Of a DNA stretch of 64,000 nucleotides, positions 1-9,398 are shown in pieces. The first letter of the stretch is position 1, and the number at the start of each line of letters is the position of its first letter. A model generated the notes under the pieces. It saw only the letters and a list, made by a program, of their open reading frames with translations, searched no databases and was not told the origin of the DNA. This stretch comes from SAR86 cluster bacterium (GTDB taxonomy: Bacteria; Pseudomonadota; Gammaproteobacteria; Magnimaribacterales; AG-339-G14): contig JAOIHS010000002.1 in the NCBI GenBank assembly GCA_028135785.1, positions 89,386 to 153,385 of the forward strand, written 5' to 3'. A program made the position numbers and the translations under genes.

Positions 1-1107
1 TTAAACATTAGAGCTCAAGAAAGTTTTAATGGTTTTAACATACCTATCATCAGGAAATAAAAATCCATCATGACCTTGATAAGAGTCTATGTTGACATAG
101 CTGACGGATTTCTTTGCGGCAATCAATGAATTAACTATTTCTTTTGATCTTTTAGGAGAAAATCTCCAATCGGATGAAAATGAGACAACAAGAAATTCAG
201 ATTTAGTATTTTCTAAAGTCGATATTAAATCACCTTCAAAATATTTTGATGGATCAAAATAATCTAATGCCTTGGTCATGAGTAGATAAGTATGAGCATC
301 AAACTTATCCGAGAAGTTATCTGCTTGGTATCTTAAGTAGCTTTCAACTTCAAATTCAATGCCATAGCCATATTCAATTTTATCTTTTTTTAAATCTCTA
401 TCGAACTTTTCTTTCATAACTTCTTCAGATAGATAGGTAATGTGTCCAAGCATTCTTGCTAACCCTAAACCTCTTTTAGGATGATGAGTGCCTTTTTCAA
501 AATTTGGGTCAGTTACAATGGCTTGTCTTGCCACTTCATTAAAAGCTATGTTTTGAGCACTTAATTTCGGAGCTGCCGCTATGACCACAGCTTTTTTAAT
601 TTTTTCAGGGTAGTCTATTGACCATTGCAAAGCCTGCATGCCTCCTAAACTTCCACCGGCGACAGAATGCCAGCAGTCTATTTGAAGAAATTCTCTCAAA
701 ATATTTTGACTATTTATCCAGTCTTTAACGGTAACCAGAGGGAAATCTTTTCCAAATTTACTGCCTGTTTCTGGATCTATACTGGATGGGCCAGTAGAGC
801 CATGGCATCCGCCTAAATTATTAAGAGAAACGATAAAAAATTTATTTGAATCAAATGCTTTGCCTGGACCGATTAATTCATTCCACCATCCAGGTTTTTT
901 ATCATCATCTGGAGCAAATCCTGCAGCGTGGTGATTTCCACTCAAAGCATGACATATTAAAATAGCATTATCTTTACTTTTAGATAATTCGCCATAAGTC
1001 TCATAGATTAAATCAAACCCTTTAAGATTTTTCCCCGATTCAAGGGGGAAATTTTCTTTATATGAAAAGATTTCCGGTTTAACGATACCCAAAGATTTAT
1101 TGCTCAT
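1..1107 (-). CDS. metX: Homoserine O-acyltransferase (MetX family, probably succinyl-specific)
   Basis: It transfers an acyl group to the hydroxyl of homoserine in cytoplasmic methionine biosynthesis. The alpha/beta-hydrolase fold is clear: the nucleophile elbow GGSLGG has Ser153, an Asp lies in DWRFSP, and a His in GHDGF near the C-terminus completes the triad. The loop LNNLGGCHGSTGP resembles gammaproteobacterial MetX proteins that use succinyl-CoA (Pseudomonas type) rather than the GGCKGTTGP acetyl type, so substrate choice is an inference. The length of 368 aa is normal and the stop codon is at the window edge, so the gene is complete. Its ATG overlaps the yggT stop by one base (TAATG), making it the last visible gene of the efp-argS-yggS-proC-yggT-metX run. 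Confidence 0.93.
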   Translation of the reverse strand: MSNKSLGIVKPEIFSYKENFPLESGKNLKGFDLIYETYGELSKSKDNAILICHALSGNHHAAGFAPDDDKKPGWWNELIGPGKAFDSNKFFIVSLNNLGGCHGSTGPSSIDPETGSKFGKDFPLVTVKDWINSQNILREFLQIDCWHSVAGGSLGGMQALQWSIDYPEKIKKAVVIAAAPKLSAQNIAFNEVARQAIVTDPNFEKGTHHPKRGLGLARMLGHITYLSEEVMKEKFDRDLKKDKIEYGYGIEFEVESYLRYQADNFSDKFDAHTYLLMTKALDYFDPSKYFEGDLISTLENTKSEFLVVSFSSDWRFSPKRSKEIVNSLIAAKKSVSYVNIDSYQGHDGFLFPDDRYVKTIKTFLSSNV

Positions 1108-1661
1108 TAATATAGTGCGGGAAATCCTAGTGAAAACCTTAAATTCTCTAGGACTCTATCAAATTGGATTAAAATAAAAAATACAATTATCGGAGAAAAA
1201 TCAATCCCACCGGCAGCTGTAAACCTCTGAAAGGGCTGAAGAAGAGGTTGAGTAATATTATGACAAATACTTAAAAAGGGACTATTGCTAGTTGGAGAAA
1301 CCCAACTACCAATGATAGATATAAAAAGAGAAAATCTTAAAATTTGAGAAATTACAAAAAATAAACTTAAAGCAGCCCAACCAAAAGCATTGAAAAAATA
1401 AAATTCTAAATCCTTACTTATGCTGAATAAATAGTAAGAGAGAAATTTCAAATCAACTATCCACGCTATGCAAGCAAGATCAATACCAAAGAAAATTGGC
1501 AAAGCAAAACGAAAAGGTTTGCAAAGTGGATCTAAAGTTGCAAAAGAAGTTTTCACTAAGGGATTCAGCATGCTCACTTGAAAGAATCTAAATAAGAGGT
1601 AAAAAGTAAACAAAATAGCTATAAGGTTTGTTAAGACGGATGAGGCGTATAATGGATCCAT
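1107..1661 (-). CDS. yggT: YggT family integral membrane protein
   Basis: This is a small inner-membrane protein of the YggT family, whose exact role is not settled (links to osmotic tolerance and envelope/cell-division organisation have been reported). It has hydrophobic segments near residues 7-27, 50-70, 85-115 and 153-170. The two family half-repeats are visible as the pattern 'LNPL...DP..KPFRF' near residues 32-52 and 'SPTSNSP...ITQPLLQPFQR' near 121-145. It lies between proC and metX with 3-bp and -1-bp spacing; the proC-yggT neighbourhood is conserved in Gammaproteobacteria. The ATG start follows the proC stop directly. Confidence 0.9.
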   Translation of the reverse strand: MDPLYASSVLTNLIAILFTFYLLFRFFQVSMLNPLVKTSFATLDPLCKPFRFALPIFFGIDLACIAWIVDLKFLSYYLFSISKDLEFYFFNAFGWAALSLFFVISQILRFSLFISIIGSWVSPTSNSPFLSICHNITQPLLQPFQRFTAAGGIDFSPIIVFFILIQFDRVLENLRFSLGFPALY

Positions 1662-1664
1662 TTG

Positions 1665-2450
1665 TTAGTCTCCTAGAGATTTAGATTTTTTGATGGCATC
1701 GTTGATGGCTTCACGCCAAATATCCTTTAACCCAGAAGAATCAATTTTCTTTAGAGCTGCTTCTGTAACTCCTCCTTTTGATGCAACCATGGTTTTTATA
1801 TCTTCAAATTTTTTAGAGCCTTCATTAGATTTATGAATAAAAGAAGTGCCATCGAGCATATCTCTTATCCATGGCTCAGGTTCTATAAATCCATGTTCTT
1901 TGGCTATCTCAGCAAGCGTATCTGAAAGATGGCTTATATAAGCAGGACCTGCTCCAAATATTGAAGTAAAAGCATCAAACTGATGCTCATCAATATGCAA
2001 ACATCTGCCTAATAGATTTAAAACGCTCATTACCGAAGATTCATTGATATCGACCTCTGAGTGGATAGCAATAGGACTAGAACCGCTGCTTATCCCTAGT
2101 GTAGGCATTGCTCTATAGATGTTTTCATAATTATTGAGTAATTTTTTTAATGTATTTAATTTTAAACCCGCTACAAATGAGATGACTGACTGGGAAGAGA
2201 GAAGTTTAGATATATCGAAAGCAATTTCTTCTACTTTATTTGGTTTGATAGTTAAAAAAATTATTTCCGAACCATTAACTAACTCATTAATATCAACATA
2301 ATTAACGCCAAAGTTAAGCATCTTTTTATCTTCAATTGGATCAAAGGCTAATATGTTATGGCTAGGCGCAAGTCTTTCTATGGCATGTTTGCCTAAATTT
2401 CCTGCCCCAATAAAACCTATAGTGTTGATTTCTTTAATTTCTTTCACCAA
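1665..2450 (-). CDS. proC: Pyrroline-5-carboxylate reductase
   Basis: It reduces pyrroline-5-carboxylate to proline with NAD(P)H in the cytoplasm. The N-terminal dinucleotide site is IGFIGAGNLG (residues 11-20). The C-terminal dimerisation domain carries FGAGPAYISHLSDTLAE and ASKGGVTEAAL, both family signatures. The length of 261 aa is slightly short of the usual 270. The start is non-ATG: TTG at 2450 or the adjacent GTG at 2447, inside the yggS 3' end, with an AGG a few bases upstream. Overlap with yggS by about 17 bp indicates translational coupling. Confidence 0.93.
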   Translation of the reverse strand: MVKEIKEINTIGFIGAGNLGKHAIERLAPSHNILAFDPIEDKKMLNFGVNYVDINELVNGSEIIFLTIKPNKVEEIAFDISKLLSSQSVISFVAGLKLNTLKKLLNNYENIYRAMPTLGISSGSSPIAIHSEVDINESSVMSVLNLLGRCLHIDEHQFDAFTSIFGAGPAYISHLSDTLAEIAKEHGFIEPEPWIRDMLDGTSFIHKSNEGSKKFEDIKTMVASKGGVTEAALKKIDSSGLKDIWREAINDAIKKSKSLGD

Positions 2451-3114
2451 ATATACCTGTTCCTATCCTAATCATTGTAGAACCATTTTCTATTGCAAGA
2501 CTATAATCACTACTCATTCCCATAGAAATCTCACCGGCAGTTTCAAATTTCATCATTAGTTTCTTTGATAATAAAAAAGTTTTTTTAAAACTTTCACTTA
2601 GATCATATTTATTTCCTTTATTTTCCGGTATCACCATTATCCCTTTTAAGTTTAAGTTAGGCAGGCTATCAATTTCCATTGCAATATCTAATAATTGATC
2701 TTCAGATATACCAGATTTAGTTTCTTCAGAATCAATATTTATTTGGATTAAAATATTAATTTCTTTTCCAGCAGGACAAAATTTAGACAAAAGCTTCGCA
2801 GTCTTTATTCTATCAACTGTATGAACCCAATCAAAATTTTCAGCAATTTGTTTACATTTGTTAGACTGAATTGAACCAATAAAGTGCCAAATAATTTTAC
2901 TATTTTTAAAAAAATTAATTTTCTCTATAGATTCCTGTAGATAGTTTTCTCCAAAATTCAATATTCCAGCTTCTAGGGCTTGAGAAATCAGTTCTATTGG
3001 TTTTTTTTTGCTTACTGCTATTATTTTTAATGTTCTATCTTCTCTATTAGAGAGACTTAATGTTTCTTGAACGGACTTTTGTGTCATTGAAATTTTTTTA
3101 TGTATTTCGTGCAT
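2434..3114 (-). CDS. yggS: YggS/PLPBP family pyridoxal phosphate homeostasis protein
   Basis: This PLP-binding protein of the alanine-racemase fold keeps free PLP and amino-acid pools balanced; it has no established enzyme activity. The PLP lysine is in IIAVSKKKP (Lys36, the same position as in E. coli). NFGENYLQE and the C-terminal SMGMSSDYSLAIENGSTMIR are the family signatures; IGTGIFGER is the phosphate-binding end. The length of 226 aa is typical. Its ATG overlaps the argS stop by one base, and the gene runs into proC, the usual yggS-proC pairing. Confidence 0.94.
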   Translation of the reverse strand: MHEIHKKISMTQKSVQETLSLSNREDRTLKIIAVSKKKPIELISQALEAGILNFGENYLQESIEKINFFKNSKIIWHFIGSIQSNKCKQIAENFDWVHTVDRIKTAKLLSKFCPAGKEINILIQINIDSEETKSGISEDQLLDIAMEIDSLPNLNLKGIMVIPENKGNKYDLSESFKKTFLLSKKLMMKFETAGEISMGMSSDYSLAIENGSTMIRIGTGIFGERN

Positions 3115-4823
3115 TACATTTTTTCAGGAGCAGATACAGATAGTATTTCTAAACCACTTTTTATGGTTTTCTTGGTAGCCAGAAGAAGGGCAAATTTAGC
3201 GTTTCTCTTCTTTGGATCATCATCAATAATTACTTCAGAATTATAGAAAGTGTGAAATTTTGAAGCTAAATCTCTCAAGTAAAAACATATCGGATGTATT
3301 TCTAAATCTCGATATGATTGTTCTAAAATATCTTGATAATGCTCAATAAAAGAAATCATTTCAGATTCTTGTGGCTGATTTAATTGATATAAATTTTCGC
3401 ATCCCTCTTCAATATCAAAATGCATTCCTCTTTTAATCAATTCTTTCTCTAAACTACAGATTCTTGCGTGAGCATATTGAATATAATACACAGGATTATT
3501 TTTATCCTCTGAGGTTGCAATATTTAGATCAAAATCTAAAGATTGATCTCCTTTTCTAGCCAAGAAAAAAAACCTAGCAGCATCAACACCCACTTCATCT
3601 ATAAGACTACTCAATGTTATAAATTCACCAGCTCTTGTAGACATGGATACTAGCTTTCCGTCTCTTATTAAAGAGACAAACTGAATAAAAATAGTTTTTA
3701 AAATATCTTTATTTAGACCTAGAGCCTCAACTGCTCCTTTTATTCTAGGTAGGTAGCCGTGATGATCGGCCCCCCATATATTTATAAGTAAATCAAAGCC
3801 TCTATGATACTTTGAGTCGTGATAAGCAATATCCGAGGCGAAATATGTAGGCTCACTATTTTCTCTAATAAAAACTCTATCTTTTTCATCACCATAATTT
3901 GATGATTTAAACCATGTAGCTCCATCTTTTATCGATAAATTATTAGACGCCTTCAATTTCTCGCTAGTTTTTAAAAAATTACTCTTTTTAGTTGATTCAT
4001 AAAGGGATGACTCGTTAAACCAAGTATCATGATTTACTCTAAACTTTTTTAAATCAGATTTTATTTTTTTAATCTCAAAATCAATAGAAAAGTTAATCAG
4101 CAGGCTAAATTCTTTAAAATTTTTATTAATAAATTTTTTCATTTCTTCTGATTCATCAATTTTTAAAAACGTATCTATCTCTCTGATAAGAAATTTATCC
4201 TGAAAAGATTTTTTAAGTTCTTCTGCCGTATTTTTGATGTAATCACCTTGATAACAATCTTCGGGAAGACTTATATCAACACCAAATAATTCTTGATATC
4301 TTAAGAAGACACTTAGGCCTAAAGTCTCAGATTGGAGACCTCTGTCATTAATGTAATATTCTTGAATGACATCATTACCCGCCTTCATTAATAAATTAGT
4401 TAAAGCAGATCCGAAAGCAGCCCCTCTTCCATGGCCAACATGTATGGGGCCAGTAGGATTGCAAGAAACGTATTCTATAAGAATTTTTTTTGGGGCATCT
4501 TCTGCAAAAGGAAAATAAGAATCTTTACTCTTTATTAGTTTCTTTAAATAAGCTAAGGACGCATCATTGGAAAGAAAAAAATTAATAAACCCAGGACCAG
4601 CGATTTCAACTTTATCAATCCATTCATGATCTCCTAGAGCAGAAATTATCTCATATGCTAAATCACGAGGATTTTTTTTTAATTCTTTAGCTAAAATCAT
4701 AGCCACATTAGTAGTCCAGTCTCCGTGAACTTCTGATTTTGTTCTAAGAACCTCCATCGAAATACTGGTTTTAGTTATTGTAGAGATAGTTTTTTCTAAC
4801 AAATCTTGAATATCTTTTTTCAC
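3114..4823 (-). CDS. argS: Arginyl-tRNA synthetase
   Basis: This class I aminoacyl-tRNA synthetase charges tRNA-Arg. The N-terminal Add-1 tRNA-binding domain covers about residues 1-100. The HIGH-type motif is NPTGPIHVGHGRG (HVGH at 128-131). The KMSKS-like loop is degenerate (LVSMSTRAGEFITL), as usual in ArgRS. The C-terminal DALR anticodon-binding domain is recognisable by NPVYYIQYAHARI. The length of 569 aa is normal. The start is GTG at 4823, immediately after the efp stop, and the 3' end overlaps yggS by one base, so the gene is cotranscribed with both neighbours. Confidence 0.96.
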   Translation of the reverse strand: MKKDIQDLLEKTISTITKTSISMEVLRTKSEVHGDWTTNVAMILAKELKKNPRDLAYEIISALGDHEWIDKVEIAGPGFINFFLSNDASLAYLKKLIKSKDSYFPFAEDAPKKILIEYVSCNPTGPIHVGHGRGAAFGSALTNLLMKAGNDVIQEYYINDRGLQSETLGLSVFLRYQELFGVDISLPEDCYQGDYIKNTAEELKKSFQDKFLIREIDTFLKIDESEEMKKFINKNFKEFSLLINFSIDFEIKKIKSDLKKFRVNHDTWFNESSLYESTKKSNFLKTSEKLKASNNLSIKDGATWFKSSNYGDEKDRVFIRENSEPTYFASDIAYHDSKYHRGFDLLINIWGADHHGYLPRIKGAVEALGLNKDILKTIFIQFVSLIRDGKLVSMSTRAGEFITLSSLIDEVGVDAARFFFLARKGDQSLDFDLNIATSEDKNNPVYYIQYAHARICSLEKELIKRGMHFDIEEGCENLYQLNQPQESEMISFIEHYQDILEQSYRDLEIHPICFYLRDLASKFHTFYNSEVIIDDDPKKRNAKFALLLATKKTIKSGLEILSVSAPEKM

Positions 4824-5390
4824 TTATTTGGCTCTACTTTGATATTCGTTATTTCTTGTATCTATCTTTATTACATCACCTTGGTCAATAAATAAGGGCA
4901 CTTTAACTTCTAGACCATTAGCCAACTTAGCTGACTTAAGAGTATTTGTTGTTGTGTCTCCCTTGAATCCTGGTTCTGTTTCTAAAATTTTAATTTCAAT
5001 AAAAGTATCAATATCCACTGAAACTAGAGTATCTTCCCAAAGGGCAATTTCATAAGTTTCACCTTCCTTGATCCAAAGGCTTTTATAACCCATTAACTCA
5101 AGATCAAAATTTATTTGCTCATAACTATCAAGATCCATAAAAACGGCACTATTAGCCTCTTTATAAAGATACTGCATATTTGAAGTAGAAATATCAGCTT
5201 TTTCGACAGACTCACCAGTTTTGAAAGTCTTATCTAGAACTCTTCCAGTTATTAAACTTCTATATTTGACACGCATTACAGCCTGTCCTTTCCCTGGCTT
5301 GTGGAATTGGTTGTCTACGATTTCACAAAGCTCATTTTCTATAAGTACTTTTAAACCTGGTCTAAACTCATTTGTGCTGATCATTGCCAT
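4824..5390 (-). CDS. efp: Translation elongation factor P
   Basis: EF-P relieves ribosome stalling at polyproline by entering the E site next to peptidyl-tRNA. All three OB/KOW-type domains are present in 188 aa. The modified lysine is Lys34 in KPGKGQA, the same context that EpmA/EpmB lysylate in E. coli. The C-terminal signature IKIDTRNNEYQSR is present. ATG at 5390 aligns with known EF-P starts. It is the first gene of the argS-yggS-proC-yggT-metX run and is divergent from the DUF3450/TonB operon across a 183-bp AT-rich gap that must hold both promoters. Confidence 0.96.
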   Translation of the reverse strand: MAMISTNEFRPGLKVLIENELCEIVDNQFHKPGKGQAVMRVKYRSLITGRVLDKTFKTGESVEKADISTSNMQYLYKEANSAVFMDLDSYEQINFDLELMGYKSLWIKEGETYEIALWEDTLVSVDIDTFIEIKILETEPGFKGDTTTNTLKSAKLANGLEVKVPLFIDQGDVIKIDTRNNEYQSRAK

Positions 5391-5514
5391 AAAAAACTTC
5401 CTTGAAACTTTGCTAAAATATCACGATTATGTTTTGCAAAATCGACATAATGTTGCAATATATTATGCAAAATTTTAAAGTACCTGCATTAAAAGATTAG
5501 TTTACCTAAGGAGA

Positions 5515-5537
5515 TACAAGTTTTTCTTGTTTTTTTT
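5515..5537. other. Short hairpin followed by T-run in efp / DUF3450 intergenic region
   Basis: ACAAG-TTTTT-CTTGT followed by seven or eight Ts lies about 40 bp upstream of the DUF3450 start. In the plus direction it looks like a weak terminator or attenuator in the leader of the TonB operon. The stem is only 5 bp and AT-rich, so chance is a real alternative. Nothing else is obvious in 5391-5573 apart from repeated TGCAAAAT-like words near 5436-5473. Confidence 0.25.
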
Positions 5538-5573
5538 TACAAATTTACATTTATTTCAAGAGAAGGGGATTTC

Positions 5574-6338
5574 ATGATTAGACATTTAACAAAATTGATA
5601 CTTATACCTTTGTTGGTAGTGTTTTCTTTATCTACGATGAGTCAATTAGATTCTGTCATGGATGAAAATAAAGACAGAACAAAAGCTGCTGCAGTTTCAC
5701 AAGCAAAAATTGATTCAACACAAATTAAAACAGATAAAGCATCTACAGAATATAAAAGCGTAAGTAAACAAATAGAAGGCTTAAAAGTCTATAACGCCCA
5801 AAAAAGAAAACAGATAAGAAGACAAATTGAACGCATGCGCGAAATAGAGAAAACTATGAAGTATGCATCTGTCTTACAGAGACAAATTCCACCTTTAGCC
5901 AGAAGAATGCATGCTGGCTTAGAGCAATTTGTTGCTCTAGATCTTCCTTTTAGTTCAGGCGAAAGGACAGAAAGACTTAAATTCATTAAAGACGCGCTTG
6001 ATAATCCTACTGTATCTCCTGCTGAAAAACTAAGACAAGTACTAGAAGGGTTTGATATTGAAGCTGAATATGGAAGAAAAATAGATACCTATAAAGATAC
6101 AATTTTAATCGGCGATAAAGAAAGAGATGTAAATATTCTTCGAGTTGGAAGATTGGTTCTTGCGTATCAAACCTCAGACCAAGATAGAACGGGAATTTGG
6201 AATAAAGAATCTAAAACATGGGAAAGACTGCCTGGCCGATATAGGGGAGTCGTAAGAGATGGCATTAGTATGGCTAAAAAACTTAAAACAGTAGACATGC
6301 TTGAACTTCCAGTTCCAGCAGCGGAGATAGTTAAATGA
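5574..6338 (+). CDS. DUF3450 family protein of the TonB energisation operon
   Basis: This is a DUF3450 family protein. It has an N-terminal hydrophobic export signal (residues 5-23) followed by a charged, heptad-like coiled coil (about 35-110). A globular part carries PLARRMHAGLEQFVALDLPF and SPAEKLRQVLEGFDIEAEYGRKI, which are typical of the family. Length is 254 aa. A GAGAAGGGG ribosome-binding site precedes the ATG. It is the first gene of a six-gene operon with TtpC-like ExbB, ExbB, ExbD, TonB and a TPR protein, an arrangement known from Vibrio and Shewanella. It probably acts in the periplasm as an accessory of the ExbBD-TonB2 motor; its biochemical role is unknown. Confidence 0.85.
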   Translation: MIRHLTKLILIPLLVVFSLSTMSQLDSVMDENKDRTKAAAVSQAKIDSTQIKTDKASTEYKSVSKQIEGLKVYNAQKRKQIRRQIERMREIEKTMKYASVLQRQIPPLARRMHAGLEQFVALDLPFSSGERTERLKFIKDALDNPTVSPAEKLRQVLEGFDIEAEYGRKIDTYKDTILIGDKERDVNILRVGRLVLAYQTSDQDRTGIWNKESKTWERLPGRYRGVVRDGISMAKKLKTVDMLELPVPAAEIVK

Positions 6339-7732
6339 GAAATATAATGTTTAAAATTTTATTAGTAGTTTCAATTTCTTTTGGATCATTCAATGCAATT
6401 GCAGAAGATAAAAAACCTCAATCAGAGGCTTTGAACTTAGACGAACTTCTTGAATTAGTAAAATCTGGAAAGTTTGCTGAATCGGAAGAGGCAACAAAAA
6501 GAGAAAATAGATTCTCAAAAGAAAGAAACAGACAACAAACTCTTTTAGCTAACGCAAAAATAGAACGAGCAAAGTTAGAAGCCACTGCTACGACTTTAGA
6601 AACTAGATTTGAAGCGAATGATGCAAAATTAACCCTGTTAGAAGAACAATTGAAAACTAGATTGGGCTCTTTGTATGAAACTTTCGGACATCTGCAAGGG
6701 GTAGCTTCTGATACAGAGGATTATTTTAAGACAGCAATTACTTCAGGACAGTTTGGTAAAGAAAGAGAAGTTTTCTTAGGTGATTTAGCTAGGAAAATGG
6801 GTGAAGGAGTAAGTGTTGCAACTATTGAGGAGATAGAGCAGCTTTGGTATGAGCTTTCAAGAGAATTAGTTGCATCTGGAAATGTTCAAAGATTTTCAGC
6901 TACTGTCATTGACAATGAAGGCGAGTCTTCAGTTGAAGACGTCGTAAGAGTTGGAAACTTTAATGCTGTAGCAGAAGGCAGATATTTAACTTATCTTTCT
7001 AAAAGAGGCGCGTTTGAGACTCTTCCAAAACAACCAGGAAGATACCTAGACGGAACTTATGATGTATTTGACGAAGATTCAGGTTTTGTTCAATTTGCTG
7101 TAGATCCTACTGGTCCTCAAGGCGGAGCTTTATTAGTCAATCTTATTTCTCTTCCGTCTTTCTTTGAACAAATTCAATATGGAAGAATAACTGGTTATAC
7201 AATTATAGTTTTATTCTTAATCGCCATTGGTGTTTTTGGATGGCGTTTTTATGCTTTATTCACGATAAATGGAAATGTTAAAAAACAGGCAGCTGGAGAA
7301 TCAGCTGATGAAAATCCATTATCAAGAATATTCGATGTAGCGGATAAAAATAAAACCGATACTGAAACGTTAGAGCTTAAATTGTCAGAACAAATTCTTA
7401 TTGAGAGAGCCGATATAGATCAATATATTTGGGTTGTTAGATTAATTTCAGTTGTATCTCCTTTGCTTGGTTTATTTGGAACCATCATAGGAATGATAAA
7501 TACTTTTCAAGCAATTACTTTATTCGGAACTGGAGATCCCAAAACAATGGCTGGGGGTATATCAGAAGCGTTAGTTACAACTATGCTTGGACTAATGTGT
7601 GCTATTCCAACGACCTTTATGGCAGCAGCATTATCTAATTACTCTAAAGGAATCTTAGCTATTTTAGAAGAGCAAAGTACGGGTATGGTAGCAGTCAGGT
7701 CTGAAGAAACTCATGCGGGAAGTTCTGTCTAA
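6335..7732 (+). CDS. ttpC: TtpC-like MotA/TolQ/ExbB proton-channel protein with long periplasmic domain
   Basis: This long ExbB-family protein (465 aa) is of the type required by TonB2 systems. A signal peptide ends near AIA|ED (about residue 24). A predicted coiled coil (50-115) and a periplasmic domain follow. The first clear TM helix is near residues 283-305 (YTIIVLFLIAIGVFGWRF). The C-terminal ExbB/TolQ domain (about 370-440) contains LLGLFGTIIGMINTF and AIPTTFMAAAL. It overlaps the DUF3450 gene by 4 bp (ATGA) and ends 5 bp before the short exbB. It is expected to couple the proton-driven motor to TonB-dependent outer-membrane uptake, for example by the receptors at 27639 and 32033. Confidence 0.87.
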   Translation: MRNIMFKILLVVSISFGSFNAIAEDKKPQSEALNLDELLELVKSGKFAESEEATKRENRFSKERNRQQTLLANAKIERAKLEATATTLETRFEANDAKLTLLEEQLKTRLGSLYETFGHLQGVASDTEDYFKTAITSGQFGKEREVFLGDLARKMGEGVSVATIEEIEQLWYELSRELVASGNVQRFSATVIDNEGESSVEDVVRVGNFNAVAEGRYLTYLSKRGAFETLPKQPGRYLDGTYDVFDEDSGFVQFAVDPTGPQGGALLVNLISLPSFFEQIQYGRITGYTIIVLFLIAIGVFGWRFYALFTINGNVKKQAAGESADENPLSRIFDVADKNKTDTETLELKLSEQILIERADIDQYIWVVRLISVVSPLLGLFGTIIGMINTFQAITLFGTGDPKTMAGGISEALVTTMLGLMCAIPTTFMAAALSNYSKGILAILEEQSTGMVAVRSEETHAGSSV

Positions 7733-7737
7733 AAACC

Positions 7738-8262
7738 ATGAGTTGGTTTTTTAATTTACAGGACACTCTATTTTCCTTCCTTGAAAAGGGAGGTGGGGTG
7801 GTTTTATTAATAAGCCTTTTAGTCGTATTGATGTGGTTTTTCATTTTTGAAAGGATTTGGTATTTTTCTCTAGTGCATCCTTTAGTTGAGAAAGAAACAA
7901 TTCAAGAGTGGTCAAATGTTCCAGAGCATAAATCATGGAAAGGGCACATGATCAGGTCAATGCTCGTTTCCAAAGCAAATTTACAGATAAGAAACAACCT
8001 TGAATTGATAAGAGTTTGCGTTGCAATTGCTCCTTTGTTTGGATTACTAGGAACCATAGTCGGTATGATCGAAGTTTTTCACATTCTTGCTGTAACTGGA
8101 GGAGGCGACGCCAAAGCAATGGCAGGCGGAGTAGCTAGATCAACTATTCCTGCGATGGCAGGTCTAATGGCTGCCATACCAGCAAGTATTGCTGCTAGAT
8201 GGCTAGAAAATAATGCAAAAAAGAAATCAGATTTATTATCAGAACGTTTAACATATGAGTAA
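7738..8262 (+). CDS. exbB: ExbB-family TonB motor subunit
   Basis: This short ExbB (174 aa) forms the pentameric inner-membrane channel with ExbD. TM1 is near residues 20-43. The ExbB/TolQ core with APLFGLLGTIVGMIEVFH and AGLMAAIPASIAARW spans about 88-150. It is preceded and followed by very short gaps (5 and 6 bp), so it is translated from the same transcript as the ttpC-like gene and exbD. Having both a long and a short ExbB in one operon is the hallmark of TonB2-type systems. Confidence 0.92.
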   Translation: MSWFFNLQDTLFSFLEKGGGVVLLISLLVVLMWFFIFERIWYFSLVHPLVEKETIQEWSNVPEHKSWKGHMIRSMLVSKANLQIRNNLELIRVCVAIAPLFGLLGTIVGMIEVFHILAVTGGGDAKAMAGGVARSTIPAMAGLMAAIPASIAARWLENNAKKKSDLLSERLTYE

Positions 8263-8268
8263 AGAGAA

Positions 8269-8679
8269 ATGAGAAGATCTTTAATAAGCCAAGCAGTAGA
8301 AGAAGTAGATGAGCCGAATATAACTCCCATGTTGGATGTTGTATTTATTCTTTTAATATTTTTTATAGTCACAGCAAACTTCATCAAAGATCCTGGTTTA
8401 GAAATAAATAGGCCGGATTCTGAGACTGCAGAAATAACCGAGAATGCTGCAATTTTAATTGCTATAGGTCCTGCTGGAGAAATATATATGGATGGCAGAA
8501 GAATAGATGTCCGCCAAGTGAAAGCAAACGTAATTCGACTAATGGCAGAAAACCCTCAAGGAGCTGTTGTTATGCAAGCAGATAAAAAAGCGACAGCTGA
8601 AAAAATAATTGCCGTTATGGATGAAGTTAGAGAAGCTGGCGTTATTGATATTTCAATTGCATCAGAACCTAATTTTTAA
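8269..8679 (+). CDS. exbD: ExbD-family TonB motor subunit
   Basis: ExbD has a single TM helix with the proton-carrying Asp and a periplasmic domain. The signature NITPMLDVVFILLIFFIV has Asp23 at the start of the TM helix; residues 45-136 form the periplasmic ExbD domain (AILIAIGPAGEIYMDG, VVMQADKKA). The length of 136 aa is normal. Its stop overlaps the tonB ATG by one base. Confidence 0.93.
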   Translation: MRRSLISQAVEEVDEPNITPMLDVVFILLIFFIVTANFIKDPGLEINRPDSETAEITENAAILIAIGPAGEIYMDGRRIDVRQVKANVIRLMAENPQGAVVMQADKKATAEKIIAVMDEVREAGVIDISIASEPNF

Positions 8680-9398
8680 TGTTTCAAAACTTACTAAATT
8701 TATTTAAAAAATATATTCCTATTGATATAGAAGCATTTATTTCAGGCTCTCTAGATGACTCTAATATATATCAAAAATATGGGATAGCCGCCGCAGCAGC
8801 AACTGCAGTTGCCTTATTTTCGCTATTACTAATGGCTTTTCTAATCGCAACCGGCGAAGTTAAGTTAGATGAAATTAAAACAAGAAAAATAGCAGATATC
8901 GTTATGCCTCAAAGAGACCCGGAGCTTCTTGATAATGTTGAGCGTCCAGATGAAGCCGAGCCAGAACCAGACCAAGTTCCTCCTGAGGTAGATATAGAAC
9001 AAATAGATCAGGTACTTGATGATTCTTTAAACCTGAATTTTAAATTCAAAGCAAAAAGACAGGGAGTCTTTGCTGACGGATCATATGTTCCTATTTTTCA
9101 AGTACCACCTCAATATCCAAGAAGAGCAGCTGAGAGAGGTATAGAAGGATGTGTTTTATTAGAATATACCGTTACTCCCTCTGGAGCTGTTAGCGAACCA
9201 ACAGTTCTAAATGCCATTCCCAAAGGACTTTTTGATAGAGCAGCAACGAGAGCTGCGTTAAGATATAAATATAAGCCTTTAATAAGAGACGGTGTTGCTG
9301 TTGCTGTTGAAGGCGTGAGGCAAAGAATAACTTTTATCTTGGAAGGCGAAAATAAGGGAGCTGGGTATATTCCAGAGAATTGTAGAGGCATGATGTAA
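8679..9398 (+). CDS. tonB: TonB-family energy transducer
   Basis: TonB transmits ExbBD motor motion to outer-membrane receptors. The cytoplasmic N-terminus of about 33 residues is long for TonB. A TM helix lies near 34-58, a short acidic/proline-containing linker (EPEPDQVPPEVD) follows, and then the TonB C-terminal domain (about 140-215: PPQYPRRAAERGIEGCVLL, DRAATRAALRYKYKP). The linker is short compared with E. coli TonB, as in TonB2 proteins. It overlaps exbD by one base and the TPR gene starts on its stop codon. Confidence 0.92.
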   Translation: MFQNLLNLFKKYIPIDIEAFISGSLDDSNIYQKYGIAAAAATAVALFSLLLMAFLIATGEVKLDEIKTRKIADIVMPQRDPELLDNVERPDEAEPEPDQVPPEVDIEQIDQVLDDSLNLNFKFKAKRQGVFADGSYVPIFQVPPQYPRRAAERGIEGCVLLEYTVTPSGAVSEPTVLNAIPKGLFDRAATRAALRYKYKPLIRDGVAVAVEGVRQRITFILEGENKGAGYIPENCRGMM